Source of the DNA: Rhodospirillales bacterium
GTDB taxonomy: Bacteria; Pseudomonadota; Alphaproteobacteria; Rhodospirillales_A; JACZKS01
Assembly (NCBI GenBank): GCA_018648445.1
Contig: JABGRG010000007.1
Location: 1 to 64,000, forward strand
DNA length: 64,000 nt
Direction of reading: 5' to 3'
The notes beneath the pieces were generated by a model. The model did no database searches. It saw only the letters and a program-made list of their open reading frames with translations, and was not told the DNA's origin. Position 1 is the stretch's first letter. Each line of letters opens with the position of its first letter. Of the stretch, positions 25,477-32,864 are shown in pieces. The translations under genes were made by a program, and so were the position numbers.

Positions 25477-25703
25477 CACCGTTTTCCGGGCGTGATCGAA
25501 TAAATTCGCGCTTTGTATATGTGCCAATATACATTTGTATCCATTGAAAACGCTCGGGTTTAACCACAAAAAATATATGGTTTTTCTTGCTTTGATGAGT
25601 CTTTCCTAATATGTATACATTCTAAACAAGGATCGACTTCTACAATTGGCCGTCGGCGGAAAACCCGTCGTATACGCCCAAAAAAAACGCGAGTTCGAAG
25701 GAT
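25477..25703 (+). promoter_or_regulatory. AT-rich control region of the octaheme cytochrome / SoxYZ operon
   Basis: A clearly AT-rich 227-bp gap between GC-rich genes. It contains the inverted repeat TGTATAT-GTGCCA-ATATACA (25514-25533) followed by TTTGTATCC, and a perfect 10-bp palindrome ATGTATACAT (25611-25620). A promoter-like pair TTGATG (25592-25597), 16 bp, TATACA (25614-25619) would place the palindrome over the -10 element. Two related TGTATA-type sites about 90 bp apart suggest a dimeric repressor or activator. The regulator is not encoded next to it. Confidence 0.55.
25514..25533. promoter_or_regulatory. Inverted repeat TGTATAT-N6-ATATACA (candidate operator)
   Basis: Seven-base arms, 25514-25520 and 25527-25533, with spacer GTGCCA. 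It lies about 190 bp upstream of the cytochrome start and shares the TGTATA core with the palindrome at 25611-25620. Confidence 0.5.
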
Positions 25704-27290
25704 ATGACAAACAAGCCGGAAACCGGCGCAACGGTGGCAATGCGACTTGCCGGCGTCGTCGTCGCTATCGTCCTCTTATTTTCGTCCGCTCAGGGCTTTG
25801 CGGCCCCTTCGCTCGATATTTCGACGAAGGCTCAATCGACTGCGGACCATTCCCAGTTTGATGTTCTGAAGCAGAAGTTTCAGACCGGTCCCGAGGTCAC
25901 GAAAGCCTGCCTGAGCTGCCACACCAAGGCCGCCAAGCAGCTTCACGAGACCAAGCATTGGAAATGGGAATACAAAAACCCGAAGACGGGCCAGACGGTC
26001 GGAAAACGCCATGTGGTCAACAACTTCTGCATCTCGGCGACGCCGAACATCGCGGCCTGCAGCAGTTGCCATATCGGCTACGGCTGGAAGGACGACAGTT
26101 TCGACTTCGCGTCCGAGGAAAACGTCGATTGCCTCGTTTGTCACGACACCACGACGACCTATTCCAAAACCAAGCTGCGCGAAGGCGGGAAGCGCAAGCT
26201 CAACCTTTCGAAAATCGCACAAAACATTGGCAAAACCAGCCGCGCCACGTGTGGGGCCTGCCACTTCTCGGGCGGCGGCGGCAAGGCGGTGAAGCACGGG
26301 GACATGGACCCGTCGCTTAATCACCCGGACTATTTTGTCGATGTTCACATGGATGCCGACGGGCTTAATTTCTCGTGCTCGACCTGCCACACCAGCGACG
26401 AACATGAAGTAGCGGGAAGCCGCTATGCGTCGACAGCGGCCGACACGGCCGGTATCGACGTTCCCGGAAAGACGACCGGCGGCCGGGCAAGTTGCGTATC
26501 GTGCCACAGCACCGAACCGCACCCGGAAGAAAACCATCCGAAGCTGAATGACCACACCGACCGCGTGGCTTGCCAGACGTGCCACATTCCGCGCCTCTCG
26601 CGCGGCGATTTCGCCAACAAGACATGGTGGGATTGGTCAACGGCAACGAAAATGGCGGACGATGGCTCGGTGCTGCACAAGTTCGACGCCGAAGGCCACG
26701 AGATTTACAATTCCAAGAAGGGCGACTTCGTTTGGCAGGACTGGGTCAGGCCCGAATACGCCTGGTTCAACGGCACGGTGCGTTACAATCTGGTCGGGGA
26801 CGAAATCGACCCCAAAAAGATCGTTCCCATCAACATGATCGAAGGCGGCGCGGATGATGCGGACGCCCGTATCTGGCCGTTCAAGGTCATGCGCGGAAAG
26901 CAGCCTTACGACTCGGTCAAAAATTCTTTGGTCACCGTGAAGACGACCGGGAAGACGGGGTTCTGGACGACCTTTGACTGGCCGTCGGGCATCGAGCAGG
27001 GCATGGCCATTTCGGGCAAGCCCTACAGTGGTAAATTCGGCTTTGTCGAAACCGAGATGCACTGGCCCATCGCCCACATGGTCGCACCGCCCAGTGAAGC
27101 GGTGAGCTGCAACGAATGCCACACCAAGGATAGCCTGCTGAAAGACCTGACCGGGTTTTATATGCCCGGCCGTGATTCCTTTGAATGGCTCAGCCAGCTT
27201 GGCTGGCTCGCAGCCGCGCTTTCGCTTGCCGGTGTGCTTGTCCATATGGCGCTGCGCATCTTCCTAGGCATGCGCAATGGTCGGAAATGA
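25704..27290 (+). CDS. Octaheme c-type cytochrome, tetrathionate-reductase (OTR) family
   Basis: 528 residues with eight CxxCH heme sites: Cys69 (CLSCH), 119 (CSSCH), 143 (CLVCH), 183 (CGACH), 225 (CSTCH), 264 (CVSCH), 290 (CQTCH) and 469 (CNECH). An N-terminal signal or anchor spans about residues 13-33. A C-terminal hydrophobic segment (about 499-521) would tether it to the inner membrane from the periplasm. Size and heme spacing, with a long gap between hemes 7 and 8, match the octaheme tetrathionate reductase family; the Shewanella protein reduces tetrathionate, nitrite and hydroxylamine in vitro. The soxY start lies 12 bp after the stop, so it heads a four-gene operon for sulfur chemistry. 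Direction in vivo (oxidation or reduction) cannot be read from sequence. Confidence 0.88.
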   Translation: MTNKPETGATVAMRLAGVVVAIVLLFSSAQGFAAPSLDISTKAQSTADHSQFDVLKQKFQTGPEVTKACLSCHTKAAKQLHETKHWKWEYKNPKTGQTVGKRHVVNNFCISATPNIAACSSCHIGYGWKDDSFDFASEENVDCLVCHDTTTTYSKTKLREGGKRKLNLSKIAQNIGKTSRATCGACHFSGGGGKAVKHGDMDPSLNHPDYFVDVHMDADGLNFSCSTCHTSDEHEVAGSRYASTAADTAGIDVPGKTTGGRASCVSCHSTEPHPEENHPKLNDHTDRVACQTCHIPRLSRGDFANKTWWDWSTATKMADDGSVLHKFDAEGHEIYNSKKGDFVWQDWVRPEYAWFNGTVRYNLVGDEIDPKKIVPINMIEGGADDADARIWPFKVMRGKQPYDSVKNSLVTVKTTGKTGFWTTFDWPSGIEQGMAISGKPYSGKFGFVETEMHWPIAHMVAPPSEAVSCNECHTKDSLLKDLTGFYMPGRDSFEWLSQLGWLAAALSLAGVLVHMALRIFLGMRNGRK

Positions 27291-27301
27291 AGGACAGAGA
27301 T

Positions 27302-27769
27302 ATGCAGCAAAATAGACTCAGTCGCCGACAAGTCCTGAGCGCGGCGGGCGGTGCGATTGCGCTGGCCACCGTCGGCCTGTCGGCCACCGACACGCTGGCC
27401 GGTCCGAAGGAAGCCAAGCAGAAACTGGCGGAAATTACCGGCGGCACAAAGCCCAAGAAGGGACGCGTCAATGTGAAGTTGCCGGCGCTTTCCGACCAGG
27501 GGCCGCTGGTTCCCATTCAAATCTCGGTCGATAGCCCCATGACCGATGATGACTATGTGTCGGAGATTCACATCGTCGCGTCGCGCAACACCTCGCCCGA
27601 CGTCGCCGTTTTCCATTTGACCCCTATGGCCGGAAAGGCCGAGGTCGCCACCCGCATTCGCGTGCGCGAAAGTCAGATCGTGACGGTCGTCGCGAAAATG
27701 AACGACGGATCGCTTTATGTCGGCAAGGCGCGCTCGCGCATTGTCGGCGGCGCCGGCGGTTGTGGCTGA
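27302..27769 (+). CDS. soxY: SoxY sulfur-carrier protein
   Basis: 155 residues from ATG 27302. The N-terminus (RLSRRQVLSAAGGAIALATV) is a Tat-type twin-arginine signal, as usual for SoxY. The body VPIQISVDSPMTDDDYVSEIHI is typical of the SoxY immunoglobulin-like domain. The protein ends GGAGGCG: the swinging-arm cysteine (Cys154) with one terminal glycine, where the classical end is GGCGG. The cysteine carries the sulfur substrate as a thiosulfonate or persulfide in the periplasm. SoxZ follows 19 bp later. The usual partners SoxXA, SoxB and SoxCD are not in the window. Confidence 0.92.
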   Translation: MQQNRLSRRQVLSAAGGAIALATVGLSATDTLAGPKEAKQKLAEITGGTKPKKGRVNVKLPALSDQGPLVPIQISVDSPMTDDDYVSEIHIVASRNTSPDVAVFHLTPMAGKAEVATRIRVRESQIVTVVAKMNDGSLYVGKARSRIVGGAGGCG

Positions 27770-27788
27770 GGAAAAGGGATCCAGCAAA

Positions 27789-28112
27789 ATGATTGACGCC
27801 CCACGCATCCATGTTCCAAGCACCGCCGAAAAAGGCGAAGTCGTTCGTGTTCGCGCCAAAATCCCGCATCCCATGGAGACGGGTTGGCGGAAAGATCACG
27901 ACGGCAAAGAAGTTCCGCGCAACCGGATCAACCGGTTCGTGTGCACATTCAACGGAACCGAAGTTTTCTCGGCCGATATGTTCTCGGGCGTATCCGCCGA
28001 TCCTTATCTCTCGTTCTTCGTGCGGGTTGAGGAAAGCGGAACCGTTGCCTGCACTTGGGAAGCGGACGAAGGAAAAACGTTTAAGCGATCCGCGACGATC
28101 AACGTCGCCTGA
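27789..28112 (+). CDS. soxZ: SoxZ, partner of SoxY
   Basis: 107 residues from ATG 27789 (MIDAPRIHVPSTAEKGEVV). The sequence RAKIPHPMETGWRKDHDGKEVPRNRIN, then FNGTEVFSADMFSGVSADPYLSFFVRV, is characteristic of SoxZ. It has no signal peptide, consistent with export as a passenger of Tat-exported SoxY. SoxYZ forms a heterodimer that presents bound sulfur to enzymes. It precedes the rhodanese gene by 29 bp. Confidence 0.93.
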   Translation: MIDAPRIHVPSTAEKGEVVRVRAKIPHPMETGWRKDHDGKEVPRNRINRFVCTFNGTEVFSADMFSGVSADPYLSFFVRVEESGTVACTWEADEGKTFKRSATINVA

Positions 28113-28141
28113 AGCACATCAACTGACTAGAGGATACGGCA

Positions 28142-29227
28142 ATGAAATTCGCAACTCCGGTACGGCTATTGCTGGTCGCGACCGTCATGTTTTTCGCGGG
28201 ACAAGCTGCCGACGCAGCCGACGCGAAAAAATTCAAGGCTTTCCATACCATCGTCGATTATGCGTTCATGAAGGATGTCGCAACCATCCCTCCGCGCGCC
28301 GACGCTTTGGTTGTCGACTCGCGCCCCGCACGTAAACACGACGGCGGCCACATTCCGGGCACCCTGAATATCTCGGATTCCAAGTTCGCCAAGATGACCG
28401 ACCTGCTTCCGGCAGACAAAGCCCAGCTGCTGGTCTTCTATTGCCAGGGCGTCAAATGCTCGCTTAGCCACAAGTCGGCGTACAAGGCCGAGAAGCTGGG
28501 CTACACCAACGTCAAGGTTTACGCTGCCGGTTATCCCGATTGGGCAAAGAATGGCGGCCTGACCGGTGTCAGCACCAAATTCGTCAAAAAGCTGATCGAC
28601 AAGAAAACCGACATGCTCCTCGTCGACAGCCGCCCGGCCCGCAAAGCCAAAAAAGGCTTCGTCCCGACAGCGATCATCATTCCGGACAGCCAGTTCAAGA
28701 AGATGACCGACAAGCTTCCCGCCGACAAAGGCAAGCTGCTGGTCTTCTATTGTGGCGGCCTCAAGTGCAAGCTGAGCCCCAAGTCGGCTAACAAGGCCAT
28801 TGCGCTGGGTTACACCAACGTCAAAGTCTATCAGGCTGGTTATCCGGCCTGGAAAAAGGCTTACGGCGCGAAAAAGGCGGCGGCTATCGTGGCCGGACCG
28901 GACGGCGACACCATCGCCATTGCTTCCTTCGAAGAAATCCTCAAGAACTCGCCCGACTCCATCCACATCATCGATGTGCGTGACGCCGACGAATTCGCCC
29001 AAGGGTCCTTCCCCGGTTCTTCCAACATCCCGGTTGACGAGCTTGAAGCCAAAATCGCCGGACTGCCGTCCGACAAGCCCATCGTCTTCGTTTGCGCCAC
29101 CGGCGCACGCAGCGGTGAAGCGTTCGATATGGTCAAGATGGAACGCGATGCGCTGAAGGTCTTCTTCCTCGACGCCGAGATCACCCACACCAAGGGTCAG
29201 CCCTCGGAAATAAAAGCGGCAAGTTAA
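28142..29227 (+). CDS. Exported triple-rhodanese sulfurtransferase
   Basis: 361 residues. Signal peptide to about GQAADAADA. Three rhodanese domains: about 35-140, 141-245 and 255-350. Active-site loops are CQGVKC (101-106), CGGLKC (204-209) and CATGAR (318-323), so each domain keeps a catalytic-position Cys. The first two are near copies (VDSRPARK, KMTD-LPADK, LLVFYC, LGYTNVKVY, AGYP-W), showing internal duplication; the third is divergent. Two-Cys loops (CxxxxC) in domains 1-2 are unusual compared with single-Cys rhodaneses. It probably passes sulfane sulfur to or from SoxYZ in the periplasm. A terminator follows the stop. Confidence 0.87.
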   Translation: MKFATPVRLLLVATVMFFAGQAADAADAKKFKAFHTIVDYAFMKDVATIPPRADALVVDSRPARKHDGGHIPGTLNISDSKFAKMTDLLPADKAQLLVFYCQGVKCSLSHKSAYKAEKLGYTNVKVYAAGYPDWAKNGGLTGVSTKFVKKLIDKKTDMLLVDSRPARKAKKGFVPTAIIIPDSQFKKMTDKLPADKGKLLVFYCGGLKCKLSPKSANKAIALGYTNVKVYQAGYPAWKKAYGAKKAAAIVAGPDGDTIAIASFEEILKNSPDSIHIIDVRDADEFAQGSFPGSSNIPVDELEAKIAGLPSDKPIVFVCATGARSGEAFDMVKMERDALKVFFLDAEITHTKGQPSEIKAAS

Positions 29228-29261
29228 GCGCTTCCGCGCATCTTAAGTTGCCCAAGAAAAA

Positions 29262-29296
29262 GGGGCGGTGCCTATAAGGCCCCGCCCCATTCTTTT
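29262..29296 (+). terminator. Intrinsic terminator after the sulfur operon
   Basis: GGGGCGG (29262-29268) pairs with CCGCCCC (29282-29288), extended inward by GCC/GGC, then ATTCTTTTG. It closes the cytochrome-soxYZ-rhodanese unit and precedes the convergent allA stop. Confidence 0.85.
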
Positions 29297-29342
29297 GCCC
29301 GCAGCTTGTTATTGTTCCCCGGCTGCGTCGGGTTGACCCGTC

Positions 29343-29831
29343 TTAGCCAAGCAGCGATCCCAGATCGACCGGAACCGGTTCATCCAGTTGCCGCAGTTCG
29401 GTATCGACTTCGCTGCCGTTATCGAAGCGCAGCATCACGAACTCGCCCGGCGCACACAGCGCGCAGCGCGGCGCGTGCCAGATGTCGGCGTTGTAATTGA
29501 CCGCCTGCGCCCCCGTCGCCACGAAGACGATCAGCCCCGAGATATCCGGGTCGCCGCCGGGTGTGGACGGGCAAACGGCGACCAGGGAATGGGTGCCGTT
29601 CAGCGGAACGAACGTCTGGTTCGAGCATGAGTGCCGCTCCAGCGCCGAGACTTGCAACGGCGCTGTATCGACCGGAACCCGCATGAACGTCATGTTGGCC
29701 TTGGCGTCGTCGCGCAAGTTATCCATGCGGGCGGCGAATTCATCGCGTTGCGGGCCTTCAATGGTGCCCATCAGAACCTGACCGAACGGCTCGAACGCCT
29801 CGGGCGTCAGAGGGATTGCTTTGATTGTCAT
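29343..29831 (-). CDS. allA: Ureidoglycolate lyase (AllA family)
   Basis: 162 residues starting MTIKAIPLTPEAFEPFGQVL, the usual AllA opening. Motifs FMRVPVDTAPLQVSALERHSCSNQTFVPLNG and NYNADIWHAPRCAL fit the cupin-like ureidoglycolate lyase fold (His and Glu/Gln cluster). It splits ureidoglycolate into glyoxylate and urea, the last step of allantoin use. Together with the neighbouring glyoxylate aminotransferase and the hydroxyacid oxidase, it points to glyoxylate handling. It lies 15 bp after dctM on the same strand, probably the last gene of the dctPQM unit. Confidence 0.85.
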   Translation of the reverse strand: MTIKAIPLTPEAFEPFGQVLMGTIEGPQRDEFAARMDNLRDDAKANMTFMRVPVDTAPLQVSALERHSCSNQTFVPLNGTHSLVAVCPSTPGGDPDISGLIVFVATGAQAVNYNADIWHAPRCALCAPGEFVMLRFDNGSEVDTELRQLDEPVPVDLGSLLG

Positions 29832-29846
29832 GCAAACATGCTCCTC

Positions 29847-31127
29847 TTACCGGTAGAAGAACTCGACCGGTGCCATGGGCAGGGCCGGGATGTAGGTGAC
29901 CAGAAGCAGTACCGTGGTCAGGACCGCGATGAAGTAGACGTTCACCTTGGTCACTTCCCAAACATCGGCTCCGCCCACCGAACAGGCCGTCACCAGCACG
30001 CTTGCCACCGGCGGCGTCTGCTGACCGATCGCCAGATTGAGGGTCACGATCAGTCCGAAGTGGACCGGATCGATGCCCATGAGGTTGACCAGCGGCATGA
30101 CGATGGGAACCACCAGAATGATCGCGGCAGCCGAATGCAGGAACAACCCGACGATCAGGAAAAAGACGTTGAGCAGCAGCAGAATGAGGTACTTGTTCTG
30201 CGTCAGTTCGCCGATCTTAGCAGCCAGTTCCTGCGGCACCTGTTCTTCGGTCAGGAACACGCCGACCAAGGCCGACGCGGCAACCAGAACCATCACGGCG
30301 GCTGTCTGTACGCCGCCGTCAATCAGGGCCTTCTTCAGGCGGGGAAGGTCCAGCTCGTTATAAATGACGCCGATAATCAGGGACGCCACGACCGCCAGGC
30401 CTGCGCCTTCGGTCGCCGTCACAAAGCCGCCGAAGATACCGCCCAGAATGATGACCGGCAGGGTGAAGGCCAGCCAACCGTCCTTGAAGGTGGCCCAAAC
30501 GCGGGCGGCCTGGAATTTTTCCTCGACCGGATAGTTATGCTTGCGGGCGAACCAGTAGCACAGCGCCATCATCGAGAACCCGCCCATGAGGCCGGGAACA
30601 AAGCCCGCCACGAAAAGTTGGACGATCGAGGTCTGCGCCATCACGGCGTAAATGATCATGGGAATGGACGGCGGCAAAACGATTGCCAGGGTCGCGGCCG
30701 ACGATGAAACGGCGGTCGCAAACGGAAGCGGGTAGCCCTTGCTTTTCATCGCCGGAATAAGGATCGAGCCCAGCGCGGCCACACCGGCCACGGCGGAACC
30801 CGAAATCTCGGCGAAGAACATGGACGCCCCGATGGTGACCATCGAAAGGCCGCCCTTTACGAAGCCCAGCAAAGCCGAGGCGAACGAGATCAGGCGCCGC
30901 GAAATGCCGCCCGCGTTCATGATGGCGCCCGCGAAAATAAACAGCGGAATGGCGATCAGCGGGAACTTGGTCGCGCCGTCGAACATGACCAGCGCCACGT
31001 TCGGCAGCATATCGGGTCCCTGAACGGAAACCATGGCCACGGCGGAAACAACGCCCAAAGCTACGGCAATGGGAACGTTCAGGAAAACCAGGGCGAAAAG
31101 CCCGAGGAACATGAAGAAAATGCTCAT
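29847..31127 (-). CDS. dctM: TRAP transporter large permease (DctM)
   Basis: 426 residues, about twelve hydrophobic segments across the whole length. N-terminus MSIFFMFLGLFALVFLNVPIAVALG and the conserved GGISRRLISFASALLG, FFAEISGSAVAGVAALGSI and PPSIPMIIYA loops identify DctM. It is the main translocation subunit of a sodium-coupled TRAP system in the inner membrane. It lies 17 bp after dctQ. Substrate is probably a small organic acid or ureide, judged from neighbours only. Confidence 0.93.
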   Translation of the reverse strand: MSIFFMFLGLFALVFLNVPIAVALGVVSAVAMVSVQGPDMLPNVALVMFDGATKFPLIAIPLFIFAGAIMNAGGISRRLISFASALLGFVKGGLSMVTIGASMFFAEISGSAVAGVAALGSILIPAMKSKGYPLPFATAVSSSAATLAIVLPPSIPMIIYAVMAQTSIVQLFVAGFVPGLMGGFSMMALCYWFARKHNYPVEEKFQAARVWATFKDGWLAFTLPVIILGGIFGGFVTATEGAGLAVVASLIIGVIYNELDLPRLKKALIDGGVQTAAVMVLVAASALVGVFLTEEQVPQELAAKIGELTQNKYLILLLLNVFFLIVGLFLHSAAAIILVVPIVMPLVNLMGIDPVHFGLIVTLNLAIGQQTPPVASVLVTACSVGGADVWEVTKVNVYFIAVLTTVLLLVTYIPALPMAPVEFFYR

Positions 31128-31144
31128 TATCTCATCGCCCTACA

Positions 31145-31639
31145 CTAGTGTTTCACAAGCACGTCCGCTCGTCCGGTCGCTTCGCGCCAGATTTGCGGCA
31201 TGTTGAAGAGTTCGGCGATGATGTACAGCGTCGCGCCGATGGGAATGACCGATTGGGTCAGCTGGTACGAAACCTGCGGCAAAGTAACCAGGTAGTCGCC
31301 TTCAAGCACTTCCAGCACGACGAAGCCGAAATAAGCCAGCAACCCGAAAAAGCCGAGAACACATGTCTCGGCCACGATTACCGAAGGAATGCGGTACTTG
31401 GGCGGCATCGCAGCGACAATGCCGGGCATGCCGATATGGGCGCGTTTCATGGCCCCAAGGGATGCGCCGTAATAGGTCAGCCAAGCCAGCAAGACAGAGG
31501 CAACTTCGTCATACCAGTCCAGTGAGTTGCCGCCCCAGCGGAACGCCACACCGATGACGACAATCGCCGCCAGGCTGATCATCAGGAGCATAGTGACTAT
31601 TTCCAGCACCTTCTCCAAACCGTTGCGCACGCCTTGCAT
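31145..31639 (-). CDS. dctQ: TRAP transporter small permease (DctQ)
   Basis: 164 residues with four membrane segments (about 15-35, 45-65, 88-110, 128-150). GNSLDWYDEVASVLLAWLTYYGASLG is the typical DctQ signature. It partners DctM in the membrane. About 105 bp separate it from dctP and contain a GC-rich hairpin. Confidence 0.9.
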   Translation of the reverse strand: MQGVRNGLEKVLEIVTMLLMISLAAIVVIGVAFRWGGNSLDWYDEVASVLLAWLTYYGASLGAMKRAHIGMPGIVAAMPPKYRIPSVIVAETCVLGFFGLLAYFGFVVLEVLEGDYLVTLPQVSYQLTQSVIPIGATLYIIAELFNMPQIWREATGRADVLVKH

Positions 31640-31696
31640 TATTTGGACTCCGAATAATTCACGAGGTTGTTTTGCAAAAAAGGAATTAAGCGGGAA

Positions 31697-31723
31697 CCGC
31701 CCCGCCTGATCGCGGCGGGGCGG
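31697..31723 (-). terminator. GC-rich stem-loop between dctP and dctQ
   Basis: A perfect 10-bp stem, 31697-31706 with 31714-31723, 7-base loop. On the transcribed strand a T-rich stretch (CTTTTTTG) follows about 20 bases later, so it may be a leaky terminator or an mRNA 3'-end stabiliser that keeps dctP transcript higher than dctQM. Confidence 0.6.
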
Positions 31724-31743
31724 AAACCCAATTGTGACGTTTC

Positions 31744-32730
31744 TTATTTACCGAGGGCGATGGCTTTATTGACCAGGTCCGAACCACCCGCGACAGATTT
31801 ACCGAATTCTTCGTAGATCGGGGCGCTGGCATCGATGAATGCCTGCTTGTCGGCACTGTTAACCGTGATGCCGCCGTCCTTCAGTTCCTTCAGAAGTTTC
31901 TTTTCCAGCTCGGCCGCGTACTTGTACACGAACGGCTGCGTATCTTTGGCAGCCTGCTCGACAATAGCCGCTACGTCTGCCGGAACCTTTTTCCATTTCT
32001 TGGCGTCAGCAACGATATAGCCCGGCGTGTAGACGTGACCGGTAAGCGACAGGTACTTCTGCACTTCCTGGAAACGGGCACTGGCGATCTGGGCGAACGG
32101 ATTTTCCTGACCGTCAAACGTGCCGGTTTTCAGGGCGACGAAAACTTCGCCGAACGGCAGCGGTGACGGGTTGGCGCCATAGGACTTGAACATCTTGACG
32201 CGCCAGACCGAACTGGGCGTGCGCAGCTTGATGCCCTTCAAATCGGCGGGAACATTGATCGGGCGGGCGTTATTGGTGATGTGGCGGAAACCGTTTTCCC
32301 ACAATGCCAGGATCTTGTAGCCCTTCTTTTCGGCGGCAGGCGCCAGCTTCGGCCAGAAGATTTCTTTCTCGATCTTGGCCATATGCGCCCGGTCTTTGAC
32401 CAGATAAGGCATATCGAACATGCCGATTTCATCGACCTTGGAGGCCATGATCGAAGAATTGAGAGCAAGATGGGCGGTGCCCAGCTTGATCTTTTTCAGC
32501 ATTTCCTTGTCCTTGCCGAGCTGGCCGGCGCCGAACACGGTGACTTTGCCCTTGTCGCCCAACTTGGCGTTGGCGATTTTGGCAAATTCGTTTGCGCAGG
32601 CTTCGAAAAGCGAACCGGGCTTACCATTGTGGCCCAGTTTCAATTCATAACCGGCGGCCATGGCGTTAGAGGCGAACGCGCCAGCAAGCACCACGGTTCC
32701 CAATACCTTAAGTGAAGTTCCGATTTTCAT
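31744..32730 (-). CDS. dctP: TRAP transporter substrate-binding protein (DctP)
   Basis: 328 residues. Signal peptide to about NAMAAG. ELKLGHNGKPGSLFEACANEFAKI at the start of the mature form, the central KGIKLRTPSSVWRVKMFKSYGANPSPLPFGEVFVALKTGTFDGQENP (the Arg that binds the carboxylate lies in KLRTP), and GHVYTPGYIVADAKKWKKVP are diagnostic. It delivers an organic acid to DctQM. A symmetric element GTTGGTCCAAC lies upstream at 32767-32777. It is the first gene of dctP-dctQ-dctM-allA. Confidence 0.93.
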   Translation of the reverse strand: MKIGTSLKVLGTVVLAGAFASNAMAAGYELKLGHNGKPGSLFEACANEFAKIANAKLGDKGKVTVFGAGQLGKDKEMLKKIKLGTAHLALNSSIMASKVDEIGMFDMPYLVKDRAHMAKIEKEIFWPKLAPAAEKKGYKILALWENGFRHITNNARPINVPADLKGIKLRTPSSVWRVKMFKSYGANPSPLPFGEVFVALKTGTFDGQENPFAQIASARFQEVQKYLSLTGHVYTPGYIVADAKKWKKVPADVAAIVEQAAKDTQPFVYKYAAELEKKLLKELKDGGITVNSADKQAFIDASAPIYEEFGKSVAGGSDLVNKAIALGK

Positions 32731-32766
32731 TGAAGAAATCTCCCTTGCTCATTGTCGTTTCGATTT

Positions 32767-32777
32767 GTTGGTCCAAC
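32767..32777. promoter_or_regulatory. Symmetric element GTTGG-T-CCAAC upstream of dctP
   Basis: Perfect 5-1-5 inverted repeat 37 bp before the dctP start. The TTGGTCCAA core resembles operators of FadR/LldR-like GntR regulators; the FCD-type GntR gene at 37232 is a candidate, by inference. Confidence 0.45.
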
Positions 32778-32864
32778 GTTTCCGCGCGCCATTTGGGATC
32801 GCACTCTTTTTTTGTCCCGAACGCAGTCCTTATTACGAGTCCCCGGGGTAAGTTCGCGGCTTTA

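Noticed and set aside
29631..30707. 358-residue open frame opposite dctM
   Set aside because: His/Gln/Asp-rich composition is the antisense image of membrane-helix codons; dctM is unambiguous.
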